The position numbers and the translations under genes are program-made. A stretch of DNA of 64,000 bases from CAYYFX01 sp046330135. Lineage in GTDB: Bacteria; ARS69. The notes under the pieces were generated by a model, which was given only the letters and a program-made list of their open reading frames with translations, was not told the origin of the DNA and did not search any database. The DNA lies in assembly GCA_046330135.1 (NCBI GenBank), contig JAXLTI010000005.1, positions 124,001-188,000 on the forward strand. Reading direction: 5' to 3'. Shown here in pieces: positions 18,282 to 25,404 of the stretch. The stretch's first letter is position 1. Every line of letters begins with the position of its first letter.

Positions 18282-19721
18282 GTGAGCGCCGCGAATCTTC
18301 GGGCCGTGGCTCTGGCCGCCGTCCTCCCGCTCCTCGGCGTTCCGGCGCACGCGTCGGACACGGACTCCACGCGGGCGGGCCCGTCGGTCACGGACTCCGT
18401 CAGGGTGGACTCCACGCTGTCCGGCACGGCCGTCGCGGACTCGGCGGGCGCGCCCGCAGGGAAGGATTCCACGGAGGCGGCCCCCGGCGAGGTCGTGGAC
18501 CGCATCGTGGCGCTCGTCGGCGACGAGATCGTGCTCCTGTCCGAGGTGGACGAGGAGCTCTACCTCGAGAGCCTCCGCGGGACCCTCGATCTCAACGACG
18601 TGAAGGCGGTCGCGGACCATCGCAAGGACGTCCTCGATGCGCTCGTCGAGGGCAAGGTCCTCCTCGAGGAAGCGCGGCGGCAGGGCATCCGCGTCGACAA
18701 GGCGGACGTGGACCGCGCGCTCGACGCCCAGATCGCCGACGTGCGGCACCGATTCCCCACGGAGGACGCGTTCCTCGCCCAGCTCGCGAAGGAGGGCACC
18801 ACGATCGAGCAGCTGCGCGAGAGCCAGCGCTCGAAGATCGAAGAGCAGCTCATGGTGCGACAGCTCGTCACCAAGACCGTGAGCAGCAAGGTCGAGGTGG
18901 ACGAGCGCGAGATCCGTGCGTACTGGGACGAGCACCACGCGGACATTCCGCGCGTCCCCGCGCGCATCGATCTGAGCCGCATTCTCGTGGGCCTGCACTC
19001 CTCGGACGTCGTGGACAGCGCCGCGGTCCGGCGCGCGCAGATCGTGAAAGAGCGCCTCGACGCGGGCGAGGACTTCGCCACTCTCGCGAAGGTCTTCTCC
19101 GAAGGGCCGGGAGCGGATCAGGGCGGCGACATCGGATGGGTGCGCCGCGAGGATCTCGACCCCGTGATCGCCGCGGCGGTCCAGGGTCTCGCCGCGGGGC
19201 AGGTCACCGGCGTGGTGATGTCCGCGCGCGGGCCCAACCTGATCAAGGTGGAAGAGACGGACCCCGCGAAGGGGATGCGGCTCGCGCAGATCGTCTTCCT
19301 GCGCGACGAGACCGCGGCGAAGGCGCGCGCCAAGGCCAAGGCGGAGGCGATTCTCGCGCGCTTGCGGGGCGGAGAGGCCTTCGCCGACGTCGCGACGAAG
19401 GAGTCCGAGGATGCCGCCACCGCGAAGGACGGCGGCCACGTGGGACTCGTGCCGATCGAGTCGTTGCAGAGCCCGTACCGCTCCGCGCTCGAGTCGCTCC
19501 CCGCGGGACAGGTTTCGGATCTCATCGAGGACGAACAGGGATTCTCCATCTTCCGGGTGGACGCGCGGGAGGGCGAGCGCGACGCCACCTACGAGGACGT
19601 CCGCGACCGGCTCGAAGAGATCATCCGCAACAAGAAGTCGAAGGCTCTCTACGACCAGGTCCTCGCCGCGGCTCGCGAGAAGACGTACGTCGAGATCCGC
19701 CTCGACGACACCCGGGGCTGA
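18282..19721 (+). CDS. SurA-like periplasmic peptidyl-prolyl isomerase with two parvulin domains
   Basis: The GTG start at 18282 is followed by a signal peptide (ALAAVLPLLGVPAHA) and a Thr/Ser/Asp-rich linker. The SurA N-terminal domain begins near VDRIVALVGDEIVLLSEVD, the hallmark of SurA proteins. Two parvulin domains follow, the first around DQGGDIGWVRREDL and the second around KDGGHVGLVPIESL. This is the SurA architecture, so the 479-residue protein probably chaperones outer-membrane barrels through the periplasm. It lies 31 bases after the lipoprotein isomerase. Confidence 0.92.
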   Translation: MSAANLRAVALAAVLPLLGVPAHASDTDSTRAGPSVTDSVRVDSTLSGTAVADSAGAPAGKDSTEAAPGEVVDRIVALVGDEIVLLSEVDEELYLESLRGTLDLNDVKAVADHRKDVLDALVEGKVLLEEARRQGIRVDKADVDRALDAQIADVRHRFPTEDAFLAQLAKEGTTIEQLRESQRSKIEEQLMVRQLVTKTVSSKVEVDEREIRAYWDEHHADIPRVPARIDLSRILVGLHSSDVVDSAAVRRAQIVKERLDAGEDFATLAKVFSEGPGADQGGDIGWVRREDLDPVIAAAVQGLAAGQVTGVVMSARGPNLIKVEETDPAKGMRLAQIVFLRDETAAKARAKAKAEAILARLRGGEAFADVATKESEDAATAKDGGHVGLVPIESLQSPYRSALESLPAGQVSDLIEDEQGFSIFRVDAREGERDATYEDVRDRLEEIIRNKKSKALYDQVLAAAREKTYVEIRLDDTRG

Positions 19722-19729
19722 CCGAGGTC

Positions 19730-20710
19730 GTGGCGGATCGCGGACCGCGCCTCGCGGTGACGGCGGGCGATCCGGCGGGGATCGGACCGGAGATTTGCGC
19801 GAAGGCGATCGGGGACGGACGGCTCCCGGCCCTCGGCCGTGTCGCCGTGTTCGCCCACGCGGGGCTCTTCGACGAAGCGTGCTCCGCCGCCGGCGTGGCG
19901 CCCTTGCCCCGCGGCGCCGCGGGGGCCGACGGACCGTGGCCGCGCCTCGTGCCGGTCGAAGCGGGGAAGGTCCCTGCCGCCTTCACCTCGGGAACGCCGA
20001 GCGCCTTCTCCGGCGCCGTGGCGGCGGCGTCGGTGCGCGCGGCCGCGGGGGCCGCGCTCGCGCGACAGGTCGACGCGGTGGTGACCGCGCCGCTCGCGAA
20101 GGCCGCCCTCGCGGCGGCCGGCGTGCCGTATCCGGGACACACCGAGATGCTCGCGGACCTCGCGGGGGTGGACACCGTCGCGATGATGTTCGTCGCAGAC
20201 GAGCTGCGCGTCACGCTCGCCACGATCCACGTGGCGCTCGCCGACGTGTCGGCGCGACTCACGCGCGACAAGCTCCTCTCCGCGATCCGCCTCACGCGCG
20301 AGTGCCTGGTCCAGCGCCTGCGCCTGGCGGACCCGCGCATCGCGCTGCTCGGCCTCAACCCGCACGCCGGGGAAGAGGGGATGTTCGGCAGCGAGGAGAC
20401 GCGCACGATCCTCCCCGCGATGCAGGCGGCGCAGGAGAAGGGCTGGAGCGTCGACGGGCCGTTCCCCGCGGACTCGTTCTTCCATCGGCGTCGAGGCGAG
20501 TTCGACGCCGTGATCGCCATGTATCACGACCAAGGCCTGATCCCCGTGAAGCTCCTGTCCCGCGGGAAGGCGGTCAACGTGACGCTCGGCCTGCCCTTCC
20601 TGCGCACCAGCGTCGACCACGGCACCGCGTTCGACATCGCCGGGCAGGGCATCGCCTCGGCCGACAGCCTGGTGGAAGCCGCGCGCCTCGCCGCGGCCTG
20701 GACTGCCTGA
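19730..20710 (+). CDS. pdxA: 4-hydroxythreonine-4-phosphate dehydrogenase PdxA
   Basis: A 326-residue enzyme of the DXP-dependent pyridoxal-phosphate pathway. It oxidises 4-phosphohydroxy-threonine with NAD, and its product condenses with deoxyxylulose phosphate through PdxJ (also present, at 34202). Diagnostic motifs are VTAGDPAGIGPEI at the N-terminus, the metal-binding His in PGHTEMLADL and MYHDQGLIPVK, and HGTAFDIAGQGIA at the end. The GTG start lies eight bases after the SurA-like stop. SurA-PdxA-RsmA gene neighbourhoods are known in other bacteria; here rsmA is 7.5 kb away. Confidence 0.96.
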   Translation: MADRGPRLAVTAGDPAGIGPEICAKAIGDGRLPALGRVAVFAHAGLFDEACSAAGVAPLPRGAAGADGPWPRLVPVEAGKVPAAFTSGTPSAFSGAVAAASVRAAAGAALARQVDAVVTAPLAKAALAAAGVPYPGHTEMLADLAGVDTVAMMFVADELRVTLATIHVALADVSARLTRDKLLSAIRLTRECLVQRLRLADPRIALLGLNPHAGEEGMFGSEETRTILPAMQAAQEKGWSVDGPFPADSFFHRRRGEFDAVIAMYHDQGLIPVKLLSRGKAVNVTLGLPFLRTSVDHGTAFDIAGQGIASADSLVEAARLAAAWTA

Positions 20711-20775
20711 CCCGCCGCGTGCGCGGGGGGTTCGCCCCGCTCCGGCCTCCCGCCGGCTTTGCTGCACGCGCGGGG

Positions 20776-20869
20776 TGTTCGCCCCGATCCGGGTTCCCGA
20801 ACGGCTTCTCCGCATCGCGCGCGTGGATGTTCGCTCCGATCCGGGTTCCCGAACGGCTTCTCCGCATCG
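20776..20869 (+). repeat. 42-base direct repeat, two copies
   Basis: Copies at 20776-20817 and 20828-20869 differ at one base of 42. The core reads GATCCGGGTTCCCGAACGGC. An inverted, slightly degenerate copy lies at 20958-20989. Confidence 0.9.
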
Positions 20870-20957
20870 GACGGGAGCCCTCCGCCGTCCCGGCTCCGGT
20901 CTCCCTCGGCTCTCCGTCGCCTCCGCCGTCCGTGGCTGCGGCTCCTCCGAGACGCCG

Positions 20958-20989
20958 CTGCGGAGAAAGCCGTTCGGGAACCCGGATCG
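20958..20989 (-). repeat. Inverted copy of the 42-base repeat
   Basis: The reverse complement of the repeat core with one inserted A. It could pair with the copy at 20828-20869 to make a stem of about 30 bp with a loop of about 90 bases. Confidence 0.85.
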
Positions 20990-21133
20990 TATTCTCAGCT
21001 CGCGCGACGTCCGGTTCGCCGAGTTCGCGCGGCCCGGGCGGCTCACCCGACGCCCCCGAGCTCCCGCGCTCGCGCCGTCCCGTCTCTGCGCGCACGCCCC
21101 CCGGCGTGCCGCGTGTTGGGATAGCGAGGCAAG

Positions 21134-21283
21134 CCCGCCGAGCTCGACCCTTCCTCCGAGGCGGCGTCACGAGCCGCGCTCGGCCATGGATGGCCGAGCG
21201 CCTGCCGAGTGCCGAGGCCTAGGCCGGGGCAGGGATGCCCCGGCCGCGCCGTCCGCAGCGGAGGAAGGGTCGAGCTCGGCGGG
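21134..21283. repeat. 25-bp perfect inverted repeat with nested palindromes
   Basis: Positions 21134-21158 are the exact reverse complement of 21259-21283. The 100-base interior contains two more palindromes: CTCGGCCAT paired with ATGGCCGAG near 21179-21198, and GGCCGGGGCA paired with TGCCCCGGCC near 21222-21245. The whole could form a branched cruciform. Confidence 0.9.
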
Positions 21284-21366
21284 CGGGCGAACGCCCCTTG
21301 GGCGACCACGTCGACTCGGCGGGCGGGCGAACGCCCCCTGGGCGACCACCCCGAGTTCGGCGGGCG
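21275..21366 (+). repeat. 40-base tandem repeat, two full copies and a fragment
   Basis: Units begin at 21275 and 21315 and share CTCGGCGGGCGGGCGAACGC, then CCC and TGGGCGACCAC, with one substitution. A third start of the unit, TCGGCGGGCGG, is seen just before the exonuclease stop codon. Confidence 0.85.
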
Positions 21367-21370
21367 GACC

Positions 21371-22285
21371 CTAGTCGAGGTCCACGATCACCGGCGCGTG
21401 ATCGGAGGGGACGAGGGCGTCCTTCTTCTTGCGGAAGTCGCGGTCGATCTCGGCGCTCCGGACGCGACGCGCCACGGGGTCGGTGGCGAGGACGAGGTCG
21501 ATGCGGAGGCCCCAGCCGCGGTGGAAGGCGCCCCCGCGGTAGTCCCACCACGAGAAGGTGGCGCGGTCCGGATGCTGCTCGCGGAGGACGTCGTGGAAGC
21601 CGGGCGCCAGGAGGCGGCGAAAGCGCGAGCGCTCCTCGTCGGTGTGGAAGAGCGAGCCGGAGAGCTCGGCCTCGTTCCAGCTGTCGAGGGGCGCCGGGCA
21701 GAGATTGAAGTCGCCGCACAGGACGGCGGGCCGGCCGGCGGCGCTCGCGGCGTGCGCGACGAGCGCGTCGAGCCACGCGAGCTTGCGCGGGAAGTCCTCG
21801 TGCTGCACGTCCTTGCCGTTCGGGACGTAGAGCGTGGTGAAGTCGATGTCGAGGACGCGCGCGCTGATGAGACGCGCCCCCAGTTCCTCTTGGCCGGGCA
21901 GGTCCCGCGCCAGCTCGACGGCTCCGGCTTCCCGGCGGGCGAGAATGGCGACGCCGTTCCAGCTGCGCTGCCCGTGGACCAGGGCGTCGTAGCCCTCCTC
22001 GGCGATCTCGTCCCGAGGGAACTGGGCGTCCTCGAGCTTCAGCTCCTGGAGCCCCACGACGTCGGGGCGGCGCTCCCGGAGCCAGAGGCGGAGGAAGTCG
22101 AGCCGGGCGCGGAGACCGTTGACGTTCCAGGTCGCGAGACGCAGGGGGCCCTCCGGGGCTTCCGCCCGTGCGCGAGCCCGCGGTCGCGGCGCAGAACGGT
22201 GGGCGGACGGGGCGGGAGCATAGCATCCGCGCCCGCCCCCGCCACTGCGCTTCACTCCGCCCGCGTCCCGCCGGGGCGCTTCCAT
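21371..22285 (-). CDS. Exodeoxyribonuclease III (AP endonuclease family)
   Basis: An ExoIII-type endonuclease/exonuclease/phosphatase-fold protein for repair of abasic sites. Motifs in order are LRLATWNVNGLRARL, the catalytic Glu in VGLQELKLED, TLYVPNGKD, VLCGDFNLCP and the C-terminal SDHAPVIVDLD. The recognisable fold begins only at about residue 48 of this frame. The first 47 residues are Arg/Pro/Ala-rich, so the real start may be downstream, but I see no ATG or GTG closer to the core. It is transcribed toward pdxA and divergent from ftsE. Confidence 0.9.
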   Translation of the reverse strand: MEAPRRDAGGVKRSGGGGRGCYAPAPSAHRSAPRPRARARAEAPEGPLRLATWNVNGLRARLDFLRLWLRERRPDVVGLQELKLEDAQFPRDEIAEEGYDALVHGQRSWNGVAILARREAGAVELARDLPGQEELGARLISARVLDIDFTTLYVPNGKDVQHEDFPRKLAWLDALVAHAASAAGRPAVLCGDFNLCPAPLDSWNEAELSGSLFHTDEERSRFRRLLAPGFHDVLREQHPDRATFSWWDYRGGAFHRGWGLRIDLVLATDPVARRVRSAEIDRDFRKKKDALVPSDHAPVIVDLD

Positions 22286-22338
22286 CGCTGCGGCGGCGTC
22301 CCGAGTCCTCCGGCGTCGCGTCGATGGTCTCGGCTCCC

Positions 22339-22367
22339 TTGACCCGCCTCCGGGGCGGCCCTAGGGT
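22339..22367 (+). promoter_or_regulatory. Promoter upstream of ftsE
   Basis: TTGACC, 17 bases, TAGGGT. It sits in the divergent gap and would give a leader of about 95 bases before the ftsE ATG. Confidence 0.5.
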
Positions 22368-22468
22368 TCCCGCGGGCCTCCCCGGCACGGGGAAGGGCGG
22401 GTGGCGGACGGGTGGACCCCTGCGTGGGGCTCAATCCCTCGTCGATTCTTGCCGATTCGAGGAAGGTC

Positions 22469-23206
22469 ATGATCTCGCTCAACAACGTCGGCAAGCAGTA
22501 CCGGAACGGCCGTTGGGGCCTTCGCGACGTCTCCTTCTCGATGGGGAAGGGGGAGTTCGTCGTGTTGAGCGGTCCGTCCGGCTCCGGGAAGACGACGCTC
22601 ATGAAGCTCCTGAGCTTCGAGGAGCACACCACGGAGGGCGAGCTCGCGCTCGACGGCAAGGTGAACGGCAAGGCGAAGAAGCGCGAGCTGCCGTTCATCC
22701 GCCGGCGCATCGGGCTGGTCTTCCAGGACTTCCGCCTCCTGCCCGATCGGAGCGCGCACGACAACGTGGCGTTCGTGTTGCAGGCGACCGGCTCGGTGAG
22801 GGGCATCCACCGTCGCGTCGTGCGCGCGCTCGCGGCAGTGGGACTCTCCGGTCGCGGCGACGCGATGCCGGACGAGCTTTCCGGCGGAGAGCAGCAGCGC
22901 GTCGGGATCGCGCGCGCCATCGTGAGCGATCCGCTCGTGGTCCTCGCGGACGAGCCCACCGGCAATCTCGACGACGCGACGAAGCGCGAGATCTTCCGCG
23001 TCCTCAAGAAGGTCTCGGCGGGCGGCACCGCCGTGCTCGTGGCCACGCACGACGTCTCCGTCGCACGGGAGTTCCGCGCGCGCACGCTCCTGCTCGAAGC
23101 GGGCAAGCTCGTCGCCGACGTCCCCCCGGCCGCGGACCTGCCCGAGGCGGCGCCGCGCCCCGCCGCCGGCCACCCGCGACCCGCGCCCTCGGAGACCTTG
23201 ACGTGA
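22469..23206 (+). CDS. ftsE: Cell-division ABC transporter ATPase FtsE
   Basis: A 245-residue ABC ATPase: Walker A GPSGSGKTTLM, Q-loop VFQDFRLL, signature LSGGEQQRVGIARAI, Walker B VVLADEPTGNLD and the H-loop ATHD. The ATG at 22469 has GAGGAAGG upstream. The C-terminus carries an extra Pro/Ala-rich tail of about 30 residues beyond the usual end. With FtsX it forms the FtsEX complex, which drives peptidoglycan hydrolysis at division through a periplasmic activator. Its stop overlaps the ftsX start. Confidence 0.95.
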   Translation: MISLNNVGKQYRNGRWGLRDVSFSMGKGEFVVLSGPSGSGKTTLMKLLSFEEHTTEGELALDGKVNGKAKKRELPFIRRRIGLVFQDFRLLPDRSAHDNVAFVLQATGSVRGIHRRVVRALAAVGLSGRGDAMPDELSGGEQQRVGIARAIVSDPLVVLADEPTGNLDDATKREIFRVLKKVSAGGTAVLVATHDVSVAREFRARTLLLEAGKLVADVPPAADLPEAAPRPAAGHPRPAPSETLT

Positions 23207-24069
23207 GCACCTTCGGCTTCACCCTGCGCGAAGGCTTCCTCAACCTGCGCCGCGCGCCGCTCCTGTCGCTGACCTCGGTGGCGGTGATGGGCCTCTCGCT
23301 GTTCGTGCTCGGCATCTTCCTGCTCATCACGGTGAATCTCCGCGCCGCGATCGTCGCCGTGCAGCGGCAGGTCGAGATCGTGGTGTTCGTGAAGGAAGAC
23401 GTCCGCGACGCGGAGCTGAAGAGCCTCGACGCGTTCCTGCGCGAGCATCCCGGCGTGGCCGGCGTGCGCTTTCTCACGCGCGACGAGGCGCTCGCCCAGT
23501 TCCGGAAGGAGCTGAACGAGCGCGAGTACCTCCTCGAGGCGCTCGAGACGAACCCGCTGCCCGACACGTTCGAGGTCACGCTCTTCGACGACTGGAAGAC
23601 CACGGACCGCATCGCCCAGATCGCCGATCAGATCCAGGGCATGGCGGGCGTGGACGAGGTGAAATACGGCAAGGAGTGGGTGGGCCGGCTCAACCGCATC
23701 ATCGTGCTGCTCGTGCTCGTCGACCTGTTCCTCGGGGCCGTCGTGGCGCTGAGCTCGCTCGTGGTCGTCGCGAACACCGTCAAGCTCACCCTCATCGCCC
23801 GGCGCGAGATGATCGAGCTGATGAAGATGGTGGGCGCCACCGTCGGCGTGATCCGGCGTCCGTTCGTGATCGAAGGCGTGCTCAAGGGCGGCCTCGCGGC
23901 CGTGCTCGCCGCGGTGCTCCTCGCCTTCCTCACGAAGTTCCTCTCCGCGCACGTGCCGGAGGTGGTGCCGCTCTCCTTCGCGGCGCTGGCGGCGTTCCTC
24001 GCCTTCGGCGCGTTTCTCGGCGGGCTCGGCAGCATCCTGTCGATGCAGGGCTTCCTGAAGAAATGGTGA
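23203..24069 (+). CDS. ftsX: Cell-division ABC transporter permease FtsX
   Basis: A 288-residue membrane protein starting at GTG 23203, overlapping ftsE by GTGA. It has an N-terminal membrane segment (SLTSVAVMGLSLFVLGIFLL), a periplasmic loop containing VEIVVFVKEDVRD and LPDTFEVTLFDDW typical of FtsX, and three C-terminal segments, including LVLVDLFLGAVVALSSLVVV and AAVLAAVLLAFLTKF. It couples FtsE to the periplasmic activator. The next gene supplies that activator and overlaps its stop. Confidence 0.95.
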   Translation: MSTFGFTLREGFLNLRRAPLLSLTSVAVMGLSLFVLGIFLLITVNLRAAIVAVQRQVEIVVFVKEDVRDAELKSLDAFLREHPGVAGVRFLTRDEALAQFRKELNEREYLLEALETNPLPDTFEVTLFDDWKTTDRIAQIADQIQGMAGVDEVKYGKEWVGRLNRIIVLLVLVDLFLGAVVALSSLVVVANTVKLTLIARREMIELMKMVGATVGVIRRPFVIEGVLKGGLAAVLAAVLLAFLTKFLSAHVPEVVPLSFAALAAFLAFGAFLGGLGSILSMQGFLKKW

Positions 24070-25328
24070 CCGGCGCACGGCTCGGGCTCGCCGCGGCGAT
24101 CCTCGCGGCGACGGCCGGGGCGGCCCTCGCCCAGACCTCGCCGCCCGCGTCGCCGCTTCCGCCCGCGCCGCTCCACGCCCTGGGCGACACCACGACGAGC
24201 GCGCCCGACGTCCACGCGCAGATCGATCGCGAGGCGGCGGAGCTCGAGCGCGTTCGCGCCGACCTCGAGAAGGCGCGCACCGAGCACCAGTCCGTCGCGG
24301 CGCGCGAGACGAAGATCCTCTCCCAGCTCAACGCGATCGACTCCGAGATCACGCTGAAGTCCCGCCTCGTGGCCGGGCTGCACCGCAAGGAGGATCGTCT
24401 CTCCTCGGACCTCGCGCGCACGCGCGCGCGGCTGGACGCGGAGCAGGGCAAGCTCGACGAGCGTCGGGCGATCCTCCGGCGGAGGCTCCGCAACATCTAC
24501 AAGCTCGGGGAGAAGCCGGGTCTGCAGGTTCTGCTCGGCTCCACGTCGGCGGTGGATCTCGTGCGCCGCTTCGACTGGTTGCTGCTCGTGGCGGCACAGG
24601 ATCGGCGTCTCGCCGACGAGGTTCGCGTGTCCGTCGGCCAGGTGCGGCGGACGGAAGCGGAGCTGGCCCGCAAGCAGGAAGAGGTACGCGCGATCCGGGT
24701 CGAGTCCGAGCAGGAGCAGAGCGGCCTGATGCGCACGCGCGACGAGCGCGGCGCACTGCTCGACTCGGTGCGCAAGGAGAAGCAGAAGAAGCAGCAGGTC
24801 GTCTCCGAGCTCGAAGCGTCCGAGCAGCAGGTGAAGAAGCTCCTGGCGCAGCTCGAAGAGCGCGCCAAGGCGCGCGCCGTGCCGGGTCAGGAGCAGCCGC
24901 CCGCGGGCACCGGGTTCGCCGCGTGGAAGGGCAAGCTGCTCTGGCCGGTGAAGGGGAAGGTGTCGCGGTGGTTCGGCGTGCAGAAGGACCCGCGCTTCGG
25001 CACGTCCACCTTCAACGGCGGCATCGACATCGAAGCGGACAAGGAGAGCGACGTCGTGGCGGTGCACTCCGGCCGGGCGGACTACGTGGACTGGCTGCCG
25101 GGCTACGGGCAGTGCATCATCCTGAGCCACGGCGACGGCTACTACACGCTGTACGCGCACACCTCGAAGGTGCTCGTGAACGTCGGCGACGCGGTCGAGG
25201 CGGGCGAGGTCATCGCCGCCGTGGGCGACACGGGCTCCCTGCTCGGCGACGTCCTCCACTTCGAGATCCGCAAGGACGCGCAGCCCATCAACCCGGCGCC
25301 CTGGCTCCTGCCCACGTCCCTGCGCTGA
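24063..25328 (+). CDS. EnvC-like murein hydrolase activator (coiled coil plus degenerate LytM/M23)
   Basis: A 421-residue exported protein. The signal peptide is LGLAAAILAATAGAALAQ. A long coiled coil (about residues 50-270, rich in Glu, Arg, Lys and Gln) precedes a C-terminal LytM/M23 domain (about 290-420). The metal-binding His of the HxxxD motif is Asn here (FNGGIDIE), and the first His of HxH is Val (VLHFEIRK). It is therefore unlikely to cleave peptidoglycan and fits the EnvC type, which activates amidases when driven by FtsEX. Overlap with ftsX supports this role. The start is ATG 24063; GTG 24066 is an alternative. Confidence 0.9.
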   Translation: MVTGARLGLAAAILAATAGAALAQTSPPASPLPPAPLHALGDTTTSAPDVHAQIDREAAELERVRADLEKARTEHQSVAARETKILSQLNAIDSEITLKSRLVAGLHRKEDRLSSDLARTRARLDAEQGKLDERRAILRRRLRNIYKLGEKPGLQVLLGSTSAVDLVRRFDWLLLVAAQDRRLADEVRVSVGQVRRTEAELARKQEEVRAIRVESEQEQSGLMRTRDERGALLDSVRKEKQKKQQVVSELEASEQQVKKLLAQLEERAKARAVPGQEQPPAGTGFAAWKGKLLWPVKGKVSRWFGVQKDPRFGTSTFNGGIDIEADKESDVVAVHSGRADYVDWLPGYGQCIILSHGDGYYTLYAHTSKVLVNVGDAVEAGEVIAAVGDTGSLLGDVLHFEIRKDAQPINPAPWLLPTSLR

Positions 25329-25333
25329 GCCCC

Positions 25334-25363
25334 TTGACCGCGGGGCCGCGGCGCGCGGATCAT
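25334..25363 (+). promoter_or_regulatory. Possible promoter for metG
   Basis: TTGACC, 18 bases, GATCAT, about 40 bases before the GTG start of metG. The -35 box is good and the -10 box weak. Confidence 0.35.
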
Positions 25364-25404
25364 GCGCTGCAAAGTCCCTCTCGATCCCGCCGCCGGAGTC
25401 GCTC

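Larger units (their letters stand above)
20711..21370. other. Repeat-rich convergent intergenic region
   Basis: About 660 bases without a credible gene lie between the ends of pdxA (+) and the exonuclease III gene (-). The region holds a pair of 42-base direct repeats with an inverted third copy, a 25-bp perfect inverted repeat enclosing two smaller palindromes, and a 40-base tandem repeat. These are listed separately. It probably includes termination signals for both genes. Confidence 0.8.

Noticed and set aside
20776..21366. CRISPR array
   Set aside because: Too few units, repeats of three different kinds, no regular spacers and no cas genes.
24063..25328. Active M23 endopeptidase
   Set aside because: Two zinc-ligand His positions are replaced by Asn and Val.
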